A stretch of 64,000 nucleotides of DNA from assembly GCA_902525075.1 (NCBI GenBank), contig CABZFV010000007.1:17796-81795 (forward strand). Reading direction: 5' to 3'. Below the pieces are notes generated by a model that was not told the origin of the DNA, ran no database searches, and worked only from the letters and a program-made list of their open reading frames with translations. The position numbers and the translations under genes are program-made. The DNA is from an uncultured Prochlorococcus sp. Its GTDB lineage: Bacteria > Cyanobacteriota > Cyanobacteriia > PCC-6307 > Cyanobiaceae. This document shows, one piece after another, positions 48,844 to 58,490 of the stretch. Within the stretch, counting starts at the first letter, position 1. Every line of letters begins with the position of its first letter.

Positions 48844-48929
48844 GGGAGTGTGGCGGAATTGGTAGACGCGCCGGACTTAAAATCCGTCGAGCGATTTAGC
48901 TCGTGGGGGTTCAAGTCCCCCCACTCCCA
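48844..48929 (+). tRNA. trnL: tRNA-Leu (UAA anticodon), intronless
   Basis: The 86-base class II tRNA has acceptor arms GGGAGTG and CACTCCC with discriminator A. The anticodon loop is CTTAAAA (anticodon TAA). A long variable arm (CGAGCGATTTAGCTCG) and a GGTTCAAGTCC-type T arm follow. CCA is not encoded. Many cyanobacteria interrupt this gene with a group I intron after the anticodon T; here the loop is continuous. Confidence 0.96.
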
Positions 48930-49007
48930 TTATTTAATTATTTATTTTTAGTTCTGACGATAACTTCCAATAGTTGTTATGTTCTAAATAAGCAAACATA
49001 AATTAAA

Positions 49008-49241
49008 ATGGAAAGTTTTTTCAATAATTCATTCGCTACTTTAATTGCTTATATCGGAATTATTTCTACCTATTTATTAATCATCCCATTGTTACTATTT
49101 TACTGGATGAATAATCGATGGAATATTATGGGTAAATTTGAAAGATTAGGAATTTATGGCCTTGTATTTCTTTTCTTTCCAGGTTTAATTTTATTTTCTC
49201 CATTTTTAAATCTCAGACTAAAAGGAAGTGGTAAAGGGTAA
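49008..49241 (+). CDS. ndhL: NDH-1 subunit L
   Basis: 77-residue membrane protein with two or three hydrophobic helices: about 10-34 and 44-66. [28 protein letters not shown] and [15 protein letters not shown] match NdhL, which is needed in cyanobacteria for the thylakoid NDH-1 complex in cyclic electron flow and inorganic carbon uptake. The next gene begins four bases later. Confidence 0.92.
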   Translation: MESFFNNSFATLIAYIGIISTYLLIIPLLLFYWMNNRWNIMGKFERLGIYGLVFLFFPGLILFSPFLNLRLKGSGKG

Positions 49242-49245
49242 ATAA

Positions 49246-49566
49246 TTGACTAAAGGAAAAGTTATACAAATAGGTTTATTTATTTCATTAATAGGATTTA
49301 TTAGTTATAAATTTGTACCGCAAATTGGGATCGACAATTTTACAGCCACTACTCTCTCAAGTTGTATCTTGATTTTGATTGTTATTACTTGGGTCACATC
49401 TTATGTTTTTAGAGTTATAAATGGAAAAATGACTTTTATGGAACAAAGAAAGCGTTATAGAAAAGAGTATGAAAAAGTTGTTAATGATAAACTAGAAACC
49501 AAATTCAACTCATTGTCAAAGGAAGAACAGCAAAAACTAATGGAAGATTTAGAAAAAAATACATAA
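49246..49566 (+). CDS. DUF3007 family membrane protein
   Basis: 106 residues from a TTG start. Two membrane helices (about 7-24 and 38-58) are followed by a charged tail with MTFMEQRKRYRKEYEKVVND. DUF3007 proteins are found in cyanobacteria and plastids, commonly next to ndhL as here. A role in NDH-1 assembly or stability is plausible by context but not shown. Confidence 0.82.
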   Translation: MTKGKVIQIGLFISLIGFISYKFVPQIGIDNFTATTLSSCILILIVITWVTSYVFRVINGKMTFMEQRKRYRKEYEKVVNDKLETKFNSLSKEEQQKLMEDLEKNT

Positions 49567-49594
49567 ATTTTTCATAGAAAAATATCTAAAAATC

Positions 49595-50431
49595 ATGAAA
49601 GATAACAAAATGCAAATTACTAAAAATGAATCTTTATCTAAGGTAGATGAGATGTTTTGTGACTTAAAAAATAAAAAAAAATTAGCTTTGATGCCTTTTA
49701 TAATGGCTGGGGATCCCACTATTGAAATAACCTCTGAGATCTTATTAAAGTTACAAGAAAATGGAGCTGACCTTATTGAATTAGGTATCCCTTACAGTGA
49801 CCCACTTGCAGACGGGCCAGTTATTCAAGTGGCGGCCTCTCGCTCCTTAAAGTCAGGCACTAGCCCAAGAAAAGTAATTGAACTTTTAGAGTCTTTAAAA
49901 GGTAAATTAAATATTCCCATCATCCTTTTTTCTTACTTAAATCCATTACTATGTTTTGGCTTTGAAGAGTTTTGTGAGATGGCAACTAATGCTGGAGTTT
50001 CTGGTCTAATAGTTCCTGATCTCCCTTTAGAGGAAGCTTATAAATTTTCCAAAATAGTAAGTAACCATTCTATGGACTTAATTTTATTGGTAGCTCCAAC
50101 TACTCCTTTTGAAAGAATGAAACAAATATCAGATCATACAAAAGGCTTTACTTATTTAGTAAGTGTTACAGGTGTCACAGGTGAGAGAAATAAAATGGAA
50201 AATAGAGTAGAAAGTCTTATCTCTAAATTAAAAGATGTAAATACCAGTCCAATTGCTGTGGGTTTTGGAATATCCACTCCAGAACATGTTAATAAAGTTC
50301 GTGAGTGGGGAGCAGATGGGGTAATTATTGGGAGTGCATTTGTAAAACGAATTTCTAGTTCAAGTGAAAAAGATGTTGTCGATCATGTTGGTGAATTTTG
50401 TAAAGAAATGCGTTTAGCTGCTGATCAATAA
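49595..50431 (+). CDS. trpA: Tryptophan synthase alpha subunit
   Basis: Cleaves indole-3-glycerol phosphate to indole, which passes to TrpB. It has 278 residues. ALMPFIMAGDPTIEIT near 31-46, catalytic Glu in LIELGIPYSDPLADGP near 60-75, phosphate loop GFGISTPEHV near 226-235 and VIIGSAFVKRI near 248 match. An ATG five codons in (MQITKN) is an alternative start. It is on the strand of ndhL and DUF3007 with 28 bases before it, and convergent with the AbrB regulator. Confidence 0.96.
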   Translation: MKDNKMQITKNESLSKVDEMFCDLKNKKKLALMPFIMAGDPTIEITSEILLKLQENGADLIELGIPYSDPLADGPVIQVAASRSLKSGTSPRKVIELLESLKGKLNIPIILFSYLNPLLCFGFEEFCEMATNAGVSGLIVPDLPLEEAYKFSKIVSNHSMDLILLVAPTTPFERMKQISDHTKGFTYLVSVTGVTGERNKMENRVESLISKLKDVNTSPIAVGFGISTPEHVNKVREWGADGVIIGSAFVKRISSSSEKDVVDHVGEFCKEMRLAADQ

Positions 50432-50489
50432 AAATAAATACAAAGATAATTTATTAATTAAAAAATAATACAACCAATTTTTTTTGTCT

Positions 50490-50846
50490 TTAAGATTCTT
50501 TTGTAGGTAATAATCTGATTTGTTTCCTTCCGAGCTTAATTTCGAATTCATCACCTGCTTTTAAATCAAGAAGTGCTGTATATGCTTTCCCAATCAGAAG
50601 ATTTCCATTGCCTTGTACTGTAGCTATATAACTAAGTTTTCTTCCACCTTTCCCAATACCCGCAACTCCAGAATCACCAAGATTAACTCCTTTTGCTTCT
50701 AAAAGTGCTTCATAGAATGCGGTAAAGTTTAAGCGTTCACCTCCGTTTCTCTTAGTGGAAACAAACCCACAGGCGCGAACTAGCTCAGATTTGCTAACAT
50801 CACCAAGTTCTTTAACTTTTGCAAGGAGATCGCTACCAGTTAGCAT
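50490..50846 (-). CDS. cyAbrB-type transcriptional regulator
   Basis: 118-residue cyanobacterial AbrB-like protein. The N-terminal part has SKSELVRACGFVSTKRNGGE and FYEALLEAKGVNLG. The C-terminal AbrB-like DNA-binding domain has GKAYTALLDLKAGDEFEIKL. These regulators control nitrogen, carbon and hydrogenase genes in freshwater cyanobacteria and bind broadly, like nucleoid proteins. The gene is monocistronic, transcribed toward trpA. Confidence 0.88.
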   Translation of the reverse strand: MLTGSDLLAKVKELGDVSKSELVRACGFVSTKRNGGERLNFTAFYEALLEAKGVNLGDSGVAGIGKGGRKLSYIATVQGNGNLLIGKAYTALLDLKAGDEFEIKLGRKQIRLLPTKES

Positions 50847-50944
50847 AATTAATTATAAGAAAGTTGTATTAAATAACATAGCAATTTGCGTGTAATATAT
50901 GCAATTATTTAGTATGTATTAATTCTATTATTTATATTTAAAAA

Positions 50945-51214
50945 ATGGAAAAGTTTGTAGTTTTTGGAAGATACTGTGAAGATGCAATTTCTAAAAGGGA
51001 ACCATTTCGTGAACAACATCTTAATAGACTTAAAAACTTAAAAGATCGCGATATTCTAGTTACATTAGGGCCAACAAAATGTACCAAATATTTGTTTGGA
51101 ATTTTTAATGCTAATGATGTAAACGAGTTGAAAGATCTCATTGAGGAGGATATATATTGGGAAAAAGGTATATGGATTAATTATGATATTTATCCCTGGA
51201 TTCAGGCATTTTAA
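50945..51214 (+). CDS. YciI-like (YCII) domain protein
   Basis: 89 residues of the dimeric alpha/beta ferredoxin-like YCII fold. KFVVFGRYCEDAISKREPF near 3-21, then the conserved His in REQHLNRLKNL near 25-35, and a short acidic loop. Members include a chlorohydroquinone dehydrochlorinase, but most are of unknown function. It follows the divergent AbrB gene by 98 bases. Confidence 0.8.
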   Translation: MEKFVVFGRYCEDAISKREPFREQHLNRLKNLKDRDILVTLGPTKCTKYLFGIFNANDVNELKDLIEEDIYWEKGIWINYDIYPWIQAF

Positions 51215-51409
51215 ATATGATTTACGAAAAAATTTAGTAATTATTAACTATTAATTAAAAAGAATCAATTCTATTAATAATAGATAATATTTTTGCTTTA
51301 ATAATTCAATTATTTATCATATCTTAGAGTTAAAACGATATCTGTTTAAAGATTAGTTTTAAGAGTTCATCTCTTTTTTTAATTGAAAATATAATATTTT
51401 AAATAATAT
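51215..51409. other. AT-rich intergenic region
   Basis: 195 bases of very AT-rich sequence between two converging genes. I see no protein-coding frame, tRNA or convincing hairpin with T run. Confidence 0.6.
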
Positions 51410-51730
51410 TTATTTACTAGTATCTTGATTCATCTGGTTTATTAATGAGTCGATATCTAATTGATTATATGGTGGTGTTTGTTTCGTTTCTCGATAATCA
51501 TTATTGATATTGTTTAACCATTTTTGCTCAATCTTTATAAGATTTTTTGCAATATTGAACATGCCCCCTTTTTTATATAATTCTTTAATTTTGAGAATAA
51601 TCTCCGAGGTTCTGCTCGACTTAATATTTAATTCATTTGCTAAGTCTTTTTGGGTAAATCCATGAGATTTTAACCAATCTTTGATGAATGAGACGAGTTC
51701 TTTTTCTTCCTGTATAGATAATTTACTCAT
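51410..51730 (-). CDS. Small helix-turn-helix protein
   Basis: 106 residues. A helix-turn-helix is visible at about 22-46 (HGFTQKDLANELNIKSSRTS), preceded by a charged helix and followed by KELYKKGGMFNIAKNLIKIE. The last 30 residues are Asn/Gln-rich. It begins directly after the stop of the DUF1232 gene, so the two are translationally coupled. Probably a DNA-binding regulator; target unknown. Confidence 0.75.
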   Translation of the reverse strand: MSKLSIQEEKELVSFIKDWLKSHGFTQKDLANELNIKSSRTSEIILKIKELYKKGGMFNIAKNLIKIEQKWLNNINNDYRETKQTPPYNQLDIDSLINQMNQDTSK

Positions 51731-52096
51731 TTAATAAGGAAATAACTTATTAAGCTTATTCTCTGCTCTTGCTCTTATTGAGGGAGTCATGTATTTGCTC
51801 CATATACTGAGTACTGCTGTGAGGGCTACAAAATCATCACTGAAACCAACTAAAGGCATAAAGTCAGGGAAAAGATCAAATGGCATAATTAAATATGCTA
51901 GAGCAGCCATTAATGAAACTCTTACTTGAGCTGGAGTGTAAGGATCTATAGCCATCTCCAAAACTTCTAAGGCAGGTTTGGCAATTGTTCTTCCTGCTTT
52001 AATAAGAATCTTGATAATGATATTTTCATCAAATGTTGAACTTTCTAAAACTTCAGCGTCATAGATTTTTTCTTGAGTTTTGTAATTCTCTTTCAT
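51731..52096 (-). CDS. YkvA/DUF1232 family membrane protein
   Basis: 121 residues. The DUF1232 core is at about 50-110: AALAYLIMPFDLFPDFMPLV followed by GFSDDFVALTAVLSIWSKY. One or two hydrophobic helices suggest membrane contact. Function is unknown. It sits between a sigma factor gene and a helix-turn-helix gene on the same strand, in order sigma factor, DUF1232, HTH. Confidence 0.87.
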   Translation of the reverse strand: MKENYKTQEKIYDAEVLESSTFDENIIIKILIKAGRTIAKPALEVLEMAIDPYTPAQVRVSLMAALAYLIMPFDLFPDFMPLVGFSDDFVALTAVLSIWSKYMTPSIRARAENKLNKLFPY

Positions 52097-52133
52097 CCTT
52101 ATAAATAAAATTTAAATATTTTTAATAGAATTT

Positions 52134-53057
52134 TTAGCTAATACTATCAACTAATCCATTCTGTATTCCTGCTTTTCTAAGTTTTCTTAAAGCACGTTGA
52201 ACAACTTGACGGCAATATTCCCTGCTACAACTCATATGTCTTGCAACTTCAGCTAAAGTTCTCCATTCATTTGAGCCGTCTAAACCAAATCTTAGGCTTA
52301 CTATCTTTCTTTCTTTCTCAGTTAAATTTGCTTTATCTAATAACTTCCAAGCCGAGGCTGTCCTTTCGGCTAATTCGGCTAATTCCATTGGGGGAGTTTG
52401 ATCACTTGGAAGAATATCAACTAATTCGGAAGGATCTGATTTTGATTTAACAGTACCTTGGAGACTAACAGTGATGCTTCTCAATTCACAAGAAAGGAGT
52501 TCGTCAATTTCCTCTTTGGTTATTTTCATTTCCTCAGCTAGCTCATCACTATTGGGTGGAATACCCTTAAGTTGCATAAGCTTTGATTTTGCTGATCTTA
52601 GTTTTGTAAGTTTTTCGTTAATGTTAACAGGAATCCTTATCGTTCTACTTTGAGTTGACAACGCTCTATTTAAACCTTGCCTAATCCACCAATAAGCATA
52701 GGTAGAAAATCTATGCCCTCTAGACGGATCATATTTTTCTACAGCCCTTGTAAGACCTAATGTTCCCTCTTGAATTAAGTCAAGTAATTCTAATCCTTTC
52801 CCCTGGTATCTCTTCGCAAGGTTGACAACTAGTCTTAGGTTGGCTGTTATCATATCGTTTTTAGCTTTTTCACCAATTTTGATCTTTTTTCTCTCAGCTT
52901 CGGAATATTCACAAGCGGGGCCTTTCCCTCCTGCCTCTTGACATCTATTTACAAGCACAACCATTTCTTGGACTTTTCTGCCCATTGTGAGTTCTCTTTC
53001 GGGAGTCAAAAGTTGATGACGACCTATTTCACCAAGAAAATCGCTCAATGAACTCAC
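52134..53057 (-). CDS. Group 2 sigma-70 family RNA polymerase sigma factor
   Basis: 307 residues. The N-terminal region 1.2 is GEIGRHQLLTPERELTMGRK near 9-28. Region 2 contains DLIQEGTLGLTRAVEKYDPS and FSTYAYWWIRQGLNRALS (promoter melting and -10 contact). Region 4 near 240-300 has LAEVARHMSCSREYCRQVVQ for -35 recognition. It lacks the long region 1.1 of SigA, so it is a nonessential group 2 factor of the light- or stress-responsive kind. Its exact Prochlorococcus paralogue name cannot be assigned. Confidence 0.92.
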   Translation of the reverse strand: MSSLSDFLGEIGRHQLLTPERELTMGRKVQEMVVLVNRCQEAGGKGPACEYSEAERKKIKIGEKAKNDMITANLRLVVNLAKRYQGKGLELLDLIQEGTLGLTRAVEKYDPSRGHRFSTYAYWWIRQGLNRALSTQSRTIRIPVNINEKLTKLRSAKSKLMQLKGIPPNSDELAEEMKITKEEIDELLSCELRSITVSLQGTVKSKSDPSELVDILPSDQTPPMELAELAERTASAWKLLDKANLTEKERKIVSLRFGLDGSNEWRTLAEVARHMSCSREYCRQVVQRALRKLRKAGIQNGLVDSIS

Positions 53058-53196
53058 GATTTACCTCATTGTTCATATATTCAACTTATAGTTAATTCAT
53101 TAATAAGCCATACATGTAATAATTAATTAATATTTAATTAACATTATTTTTTAAAATTTTAGGTTGAAAAATTTATTGACTATAAATTTTAATTAT

Positions 53197-53856
53197 TTAT
53201 TTTTTTCTTCTAGATTCTAGAACAGCAAGTACATCTCTCCACTCAACCCCTTTGTGCATAAGGGCAACTTGCAGATGATAAATTAAATCAGCAGCCTCAT
53301 TTGATATTGAATTTTTATCATTATCTTTGCAAGCCATTATAAATTCTGCAGATTCCTCTCCTATTTTTTTCAAAATAGTATTACTGCCTTTTGTTAATAA
53401 ATGATTTGTGTAACTTTTTTCTGAGGGATTTATTGATCTTTCGTTAATTGTATTGAATAATTCAGAGCAAATATTTGAGAAGGGAGTTGTTTTTTTCTCT
53501 TTTTTATCACTTTGATTAATTTGGATTTCGTTGAAAAAACAACTTTTTTCCCCAGTGTGACATGCGCCTGAACCATTTTGTTCAATCAAGAGGATTAGTG
53601 CATCATTATCGCAGTCGAATCTTATCTCCTTAAGTATTTGGGTACTTCCACTTGTAGCTCCTTTTCTCCAAATTTCGGATCTTGATCTACTCCAATAATG
53701 AACGTTTTTGGTTTCAAGTGTCATTGTCAAAGATTCTTTGTTCATCCAAGCAAGCATGAGAACTGATCCGTCAAGCCAATCTTGTGCTATTGCAGGGATT
53801 AATCCATAATTATCAAAGCGTAGATCCTCTATCGAAAAATTAGTTGAATAAGTCAT
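53197..53856 (-). CDS. hisIE: Bifunctional phosphoribosyl-AMP cyclohydrolase / phosphoribosyl-ATP pyrophosphatase
   Basis: 219 residues. Residues about 5-110 are HisI: QDWLDGSVLMLAWMNKESL, SRSEIWRKGATSG and the metal site with DCD (CDNDALILLIE) and GACHTGEKSCFF. Residues about 125-219 are HisE: LLTKGSNTILKKIGEESAEF. It performs the second and third steps of histidine synthesis. It is divergent from the PTPS-like gene by under 65 bases. Confidence 0.96.
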   Translation of the reverse strand: MTYSTNFSIEDLRFDNYGLIPAIAQDWLDGSVLMLAWMNKESLTMTLETKNVHYWSRSRSEIWRKGATSGSTQILKEIRFDCDNDALILLIEQNGSGACHTGEKSCFFNEIQINQSDKKEKKTTPFSNICSELFNTINERSINPSEKSYTNHLLTKGSNTILKKIGEESAEFIMACKDNDKNSISNEAADLIYHLQVALMHKGVEWRDVLAVLESRRKK

Positions 53857-53917
53857 TATGTTCGTTATGTTAAATCCTACTCAATGTTTTATTAAAAATT
53901 ATCCTAACAGTTAATTG

Positions 53918-54388
53918 ATGTATATTCATTCTCTGAAATTTTCATGCAGCAAAAGTTACGAGGATTTTCCCTGTTCACATCGGCAATGGCGCCATGAAGG
54001 CCACTGCAGATTTGTGCATGGATATTCAAGATCATTCACCTTTTGGTTCACTGCAAAAAAATTAGACCTAAATGGTTTTGTTGTCGATTTTTCAAGTCTA
54101 AAGCCCCTAGAAAATAGACTAAAGGAGCAATTTGACCATACTTTTTTAATAAATAAAGATGACCCTTTGCTAAATTACTGGGAAAAATTACATGACTTAG
54201 ATGCTTTAGATCTGAGAATTATGGATAATGTGGGAATGGAGTTCACCTCTAAATTAATCTGGAGATGGGCTAATGAATACTTACAGGATAAGGATAAGGG
54301 TAGAACATGTTGTTGGAAAACAGAATCAAAAGAAAATAAATCGAATAAAGCAAGTTATGAGGAAATTCCTGATTGGTTCAAATTTTAG
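53918..54388 (+). CDS. 6-pyruvoyl-tetrahydropterin synthase/QueD-like protein, HGY variant
   Basis: 156 residues of the T-fold PTPS/QueD family, which use 7,8-dihydroneopterin triphosphate from GTP cyclohydrolase I. His21 (in CSHRQWRHEGH) and the catalytic Cys30 are in place. The usual C-x3-HGH zinc motif reads CRFVHGYSRSF, with His34 present but Tyr36 where the third zinc His should be. His74 (FDHTF) and Glu108 (VGMEFTSK), the other catalytic residues, are kept. Hence fold and most of the active site are present, but metal binding and activity are uncertain. The start is taken at the ATG, one codon after an adjacent TTG. Confidence 0.82.
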   Translation: MYIHSLKFSCSKSYEDFPCSHRQWRHEGHCRFVHGYSRSFTFWFTAKKLDLNGFVVDFSSLKPLENRLKEQFDHTFLINKDDPLLNYWEKLHDLDALDLRIMDNVGMEFTSKLIWRWANEYLQDKDKGRTCCWKTESKENKSNKASYEEIPDWFKF

Positions 54389-54437
54389 ATTAAAGTTTTT
54401 AAATTTCAAATCATACATGATTCTTTAATAAAGATCT

Positions 54438-57020
54438 TTAATCAACAATTATCTCTCTATTAACCAGATAAATATTAATCTCGTCTTTATAAAGATAATG
54501 ATTATTTAATATATTATTTGAAATTTTTGTCTCAATTTGTTTTTGAATTATTCTTTTTAAAGGCCTTGCACCATAAGCATGATCGAAACTATTTTCGACA
54601 AGTTGGTTAATTGCCTCATCCGTAATTTTGAATTTTAAGTTTTTTTTGTTAAGTCTTTTTTCTAAATGATGAAGCTGGATTTTTGCAATTTCTTTTATGT
54701 CATTTAATTCTAAATTATTAAAAATAACTATTTCATCAAGTCGATTTAAAAACTCAGGCTTGAAAAATTTTTTAATTTCATTATCTACAACTTTTTTAAT
54801 TTCATTTGTATCTTCTTTTCTAACTGATAAATCATTTATTGATTGACTTCCTAAATTACTTGTGAGAACAATGATTGAATTTTTGAAATTGATTGCACGA
54901 CCTTGACCATCAGTAATGATTCCATCATCAAGAACCTGTAAGAGAATATCTAAAATATCTTTGTGAGCTTTCTCTATTTCATCAAGAAGTATCAATGAAT
55001 AAGGATTTTTGCGTACAGCTTCAGTTAATTGACCGCCTGACTCGAAACCTAAATATCCTGGAGGCGCACCTATAATTTTGCTCACAGAATGCTTTTCCAT
55101 ATATTCAGACATATCCAGTCTTGTAATTGAAGAATTTGAATCGAATATAATTTTGGCTGTTACTTTACTTAGCTCTGTTTTCCCAACACCAGTTGGACCT
55201 AAAAAGAGAAAACTGGCTAATGGCTTGCTTGGATCATTTAGACCAGTCCTTGATCTCTTAATGGAATCTGCAACAGTTCTAATTGCACAATCTTGACCAA
55301 TAATTTTTTCTTTAAGGATTGACTCGAGGCTCAAAAGTTTATCTTTTTCTGACTGGTTTAAGTTCTGTACTGGAATAGAGGTCCATTTTGAAACAACTTC
55401 TGCAATATCATCAAAAGTTACCTCTTGTCTTAAAAGACTTGTATCTCCATTTTTTTGGGAATTTACCAGCAAATCACTTTTTTCTTTCAATTTTTTTTGC
55501 AAAGAATTTAAAGTTCCAAATTCTAATTCTGCTGCTTTGTTTAGGTCGAAACTCCTTTTGGCTTGATCTATTTGCAATTGAACAGATTCAATTTCTTCTT
55601 TTATAGTGCTAATCTCATCAATTTCATCTTTTTCTTTTTTCCATTGAGCGCCTAATTCTGCTTGTTTATCTTTAAGGGATACGAGTTCATTATTGATTTT
55701 TTTTAATCTCTCTATAGAAAAATCATCTGTTTCTCTTATTAAAGATAATTTTTCCATCTCAAACTGTAGAACTTTTCGATCAATCTCATCAATTTCTTCA
55801 GGTTTGGAAGTTATGACCATATTTAATCTTGAGGCTGCTTCATCGATTAGATCTATTGCTTTATCAGGAAGAAATCTATCGTTAATATATCTTTCGCTAA
55901 GGGTTGCAGCAGCAACTAAAGCATTATCAGAAATTCTCACACTATGATGAACTTCGTATCTTTCTCTCAATCCTCTTAAAATTGATACAGTATCATCTAT
56001 TGAAGGAGCATCAACTTTTATTTTTTGAAATCTTCGTTCTAGAGCAGGATCTTTTTCGATATTTTGTTTATGTTCATTAATAGTGGTAGCACCAATACAT
56101 CTAAGTTCTCCTCTTGCAAGCATTGGTTTTAATAGGTTGCTTGCATCTAAAGAACCTCCACTAGCGCCTGCACCAACTACCGTGTGAATTTCATCAATAA
56201 AAAGGATAATTTTACCTTCTGATTCTTTCACATTCTTAAGAATATTTTTAATTCTTTCTTCAAATTCTCCACGATATTTTGCTCCGGCTAAAAGTGAACC
56301 CATATCTAATGAAATTAGTTTCCTATCTTGTAGCGCAGAAGGTACATCGCCATTAACAATTCTTTGAGCTAACCCTTCTACAATGGCTGTTTTACCAACC
56401 CCAGGTTCTCCAATAAGAACCGGATTATTTTTTGTTCTTCTACTCAATATTTGAATCGTTCTTCTAATCTCTTCATCCCTACCAATAACTGGGTCTAAAA
56501 TTCCCTCTCGTGCAGATTGAGTTAGATCAATACCATATTTTTCCAAAGACTCATTAGAACTATTAAATTCATTTTCTAATACCGGATCTGACTTCATTTT
56601 CTTTATAGTTTCAAGAAATTCTGGAATACTTTTTTGATTTAAAATATGAAATCCATATTTATCATCATAAGCCAAACCGTAAACTAAATGTTCTGTTGAT
56701 ATCACTACATCATTTAAATTACTTTTAATATCATGCGCACTTAAAAATATTTTGTGAAGAGTATCACCAATATATAAATTATCTTGTTTATCTTTCATTT
56801 TTGCTTTCGCATTTAATGAAGAAATTATTTCCCTTTCAAGATCTTTTAGATTTACATTATTTTTTTTTAAGATCTTTTTTGTAAAATTATCCTCTTTTAT
56901 CAGAGCTAATAATAAATTATCAGAGTCTACGTTTTGTTGATAATTTTTATAAGTAATTTCTTTGGCAAAAATAAAATAGTTCCAAGCTGAATTTGAAAAT
57001 TCACTTGGAACTATTTTCAT
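54438..57020 (-). CDS. clpB: ClpB-type disaggregase
   Basis: 860-residue AAA+ chaperone that extracts proteins from aggregates with DnaK. The N-domain (about 1-145) precedes NBD1 with Walker [10 protein letters not shown] near 204-212 and Walker [20 protein letters not shown] near 276-294. The coiled-coil middle domain (about 400-530, [10 protein letters not shown] to [16 protein letters not shown]) is present, and NBD2 has GPTGVGKTE near 605 and [13 protein letters not shown] near 675. The middle domain separates it from ClpC/ClpA. The N-domain is divergent, as in the second clpB of cyanobacteria. Confidence 0.93.
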   Translation of the reverse strand: MKIVPSEFSNSAWNYFIFAKEITYKNYQQNVDSDNLLLALIKEDNFTKKILKKNNVNLKDLEREIISSLNAKAKMKDKQDNLYIGDTLHKIFLSAHDIKSNLNDVVISTEHLVYGLAYDDKYGFHILNQKSIPEFLETIKKMKSDPVLENEFNSSNESLEKYGIDLTQSAREGILDPVIGRDEEIRRTIQILSRRTKNNPVLIGEPGVGKTAIVEGLAQRIVNGDVPSALQDRKLISLDMGSLLAGAKYRGEFEERIKNILKNVKESEGKIILFIDEIHTVVGAGASGGSLDASNLLKPMLARGELRCIGATTINEHKQNIEKDPALERRFQKIKVDAPSIDDTVSILRGLRERYEVHHSVRISDNALVAAATLSERYINDRFLPDKAIDLIDEAASRLNMVITSKPEEIDEIDRKVLQFEMEKLSLIRETDDFSIERLKKINNELVSLKDKQAELGAQWKKEKDEIDEISTIKEEIESVQLQIDQAKRSFDLNKAAELEFGTLNSLQKKLKEKSDLLVNSQKNGDTSLLRQEVTFDDIAEVVSKWTSIPVQNLNQSEKDKLLSLESILKEKIIGQDCAIRTVADSIKRSRTGLNDPSKPLASFLFLGPTGVGKTELSKVTAKIIFDSNSSITRLDMSEYMEKHSVSKIIGAPPGYLGFESGGQLTEAVRKNPYSLILLDEIEKAHKDILDILLQVLDDGIITDGQGRAINFKNSIIVLTSNLGSQSINDLSVRKEDTNEIKKVVDNEIKKFFKPEFLNRLDEIVIFNNLELNDIKEIAKIQLHHLEKRLNKKNLKFKITDEAINQLVENSFDHAYGARPLKRIIQKQIETKISNNILNNHYLYKDEINIYLVNREIIVD

Positions 57021-57061
57021 TAATCAAAATAAAGTTATTACTACAATAAAAATTTAGTAAA

Positions 57062-57080
57062 AAATAGTGTTTAACTATTT
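57062..57080 (-). terminator. Intrinsic terminator of petE
   Basis: Perfect seven-base arms AAATAGT and ACTATTT with the loop TAAAC (minus strand), followed by a T-rich stretch TTTACTAAATTTTTATT. It lies eight bases after the plastocyanin stop. The stem is AT-rich and moderate in strength. Confidence 0.6.
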
Positions 57081-57087
57081 AGAAGAT

Positions 57088-57438
57088 TTACTCAACAATA
57101 ACTTTACCTACCATTCCAGCTCCTCTATGTGGCTCGCAATAGTAATCATAAGTTCCAGCAGTATCAAATGTTTCTTCCCAAGACTCTCCTGGAGCAAAAG
57201 CTAAGTCTGCATGACTTAATTCCTCATGCCCATCAAAAACAGCATTGTGAGGGGCAAGTTTATTATTGACGAATTTAACTGTATCACCAGCACTAATGGT
57301 TACTGTACTTGGTTCAAATGCAAGCATTCCAGCATCAGTTCCGAGTTTTACTTCAACAGTTTTAGCTGAAACTGACGAAATACCTAAACCTAGAGTTAAA
57401 ACTATTGCAAATAACCCTGCAAAGATTGAACGTAACAT
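57088..57438 (-). CDS. petE: Plastocyanin
   Basis: Copper protein that carries electrons from cytochrome b6f to photosystem I in the thylakoid lumen. The 116-residue precursor has a signal peptide of about 25 residues ending SVSA. Copper ligands are His64 (APHNAVF), Cys101, His104 and Met109 in [11 protein letters not shown]. The mature protein is near 91 residues. It is monocistronic, with its own terminator. Confidence 0.96.
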   Translation of the reverse strand: MLRSIFAGLFAIVLTLGLGISSVSAKTVEVKLGTDAGMLAFEPSTVTISAGDTVKFVNNKLAPHNAVFDGHEELSHADLAFAPGESWEETFDTAGTYDYYCEPHRGAGMVGKVIVE

Positions 57439-57498
57439 AATTAAAATTTTTCTTATTTATATATATTACAAGGCTTTGGTAACCTAACTGCGAGAATT

Positions 57499-58482
57499 TT
57501 AATTGTTATTACAGCTTGGTAACTTAGATAACCTTAAAATATCATTCAGTGACTTAGCATAACTTTTAAGTTTGAAAGTCTCAGGATTAGTGATGGGGAC
57601 ATGATTAAAGTCATATTTTTTGATACTGAAGCTGTCCCAAGGGGTAGTTTGGATAGGGAGAATTCTTAATAATATTTTTAGAATATTTTTTGTAAGCGGT
57701 ATCGCAAAAAATCTCCTCATACTATGTCTTTTTAAAAGTGTAATTATGGCATCATCAATTGAAATAAATTTCTGACCTAGCACAAATTTTCTAAAGCCTT
57801 TGTATTGCTCTTCTTTATGATTTTTAATTAGAAATCCGCAAATCTGGGCGATATCATTTGCGTGTATAAAGTGAAATTTAGAATCGAGTTTTATAAATCT
57901 TGCTAACCAAAGCCATTTCCCAATTTCTTTCAATCCACTAGTTAAATAACTCACAGGAAATTTACTTTTTTTTCCAAGATTTCCTCCAAAAACCAAAGTA
58001 GGGAAAACAGCGAATGTTTTTTCTGCAAATGCGCTTTCTCTAAGTCTCTGGAAACATTCATATTTTGTTTGAATGTACTCTGTTCCATAAATTGATGATT
58101 CCCTCATTAATTCTGTTTTGGTATCAAGAATACTAGCTGTTGAAAAATAAATAATCTTTTCTAACTTTTCAATATCAAGCATTTCAAGTAATTCTTCAAA
58201 AGCTTTAATATTTACTTCATAGGCTCTTCTTGGATCTCCCCAAGCTGTAGCAGTATGTATTAGGTAATTAATTTGACAAATTTCCCTTTTATACCTACTT
58301 GATTCCCTGATATCACAAACCATTAACTTGACTTTTTTATTTTCTTGAACAGAAATTGGCAACTTACTTTTGTCTCTCACCATGAGATAAAGTCTGAATT
58401 TTGTGTTTTTTAAAAACCAATCCACTAAATATTGGCCAACACATCCATTCGCACCTGTGATTAATAAGTTTTTATATGTCAA
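57499..58482 (-). CDS. NAD-dependent epimerase/dehydratase family protein
   Basis: 327 residues of the extended SDR superfamily. The NAD(P) motif is ITGANGCVGQYLVDWF near 8-23. YFSTAS near 110 and the catalytic YIQTK (Tyr-x3-Lys near 134) are present. The C-terminal half holds substrate-binding sequence without a clear match. Substrate unknown, with a sugar nucleotide or a hydroxysteroid-like compound both possible. It lies eight bases after hemE on the same strand. Confidence 0.85.
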   Translation of the reverse strand: MTYKNLLITGANGCVGQYLVDWFLKNTKFRLYLMVRDKSKLPISVQENKKVKLMVCDIRESSRYKREICQINYLIHTATAWGDPRRAYEVNIKAFEELLEMLDIEKLEKIIYFSTASILDTKTELMRESSIYGTEYIQTKYECFQRLRESAFAEKTFAVFPTLVFGGNLGKKSKFPVSYLTSGLKEIGKWLWLARFIKLDSKFHFIHANDIAQICGFLIKNHKEEQYKGFRKFVLGQKFISIDDAIITLLKRHSMRRFFAIPLTKNILKILLRILPIQTTPWDSFSIKKYDFNHVPITNPETFKLKSYAKSLNDILRLSKLPSCNNN

Positions 58483-58490
58483 GACTTTGA

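Noticed and set aside
54429..54440. Palindrome TAAAGATCTTTA at the clpB stop as a terminator
   Set aside because: No unpaired loop of suitable size and no T run follows on either strand.
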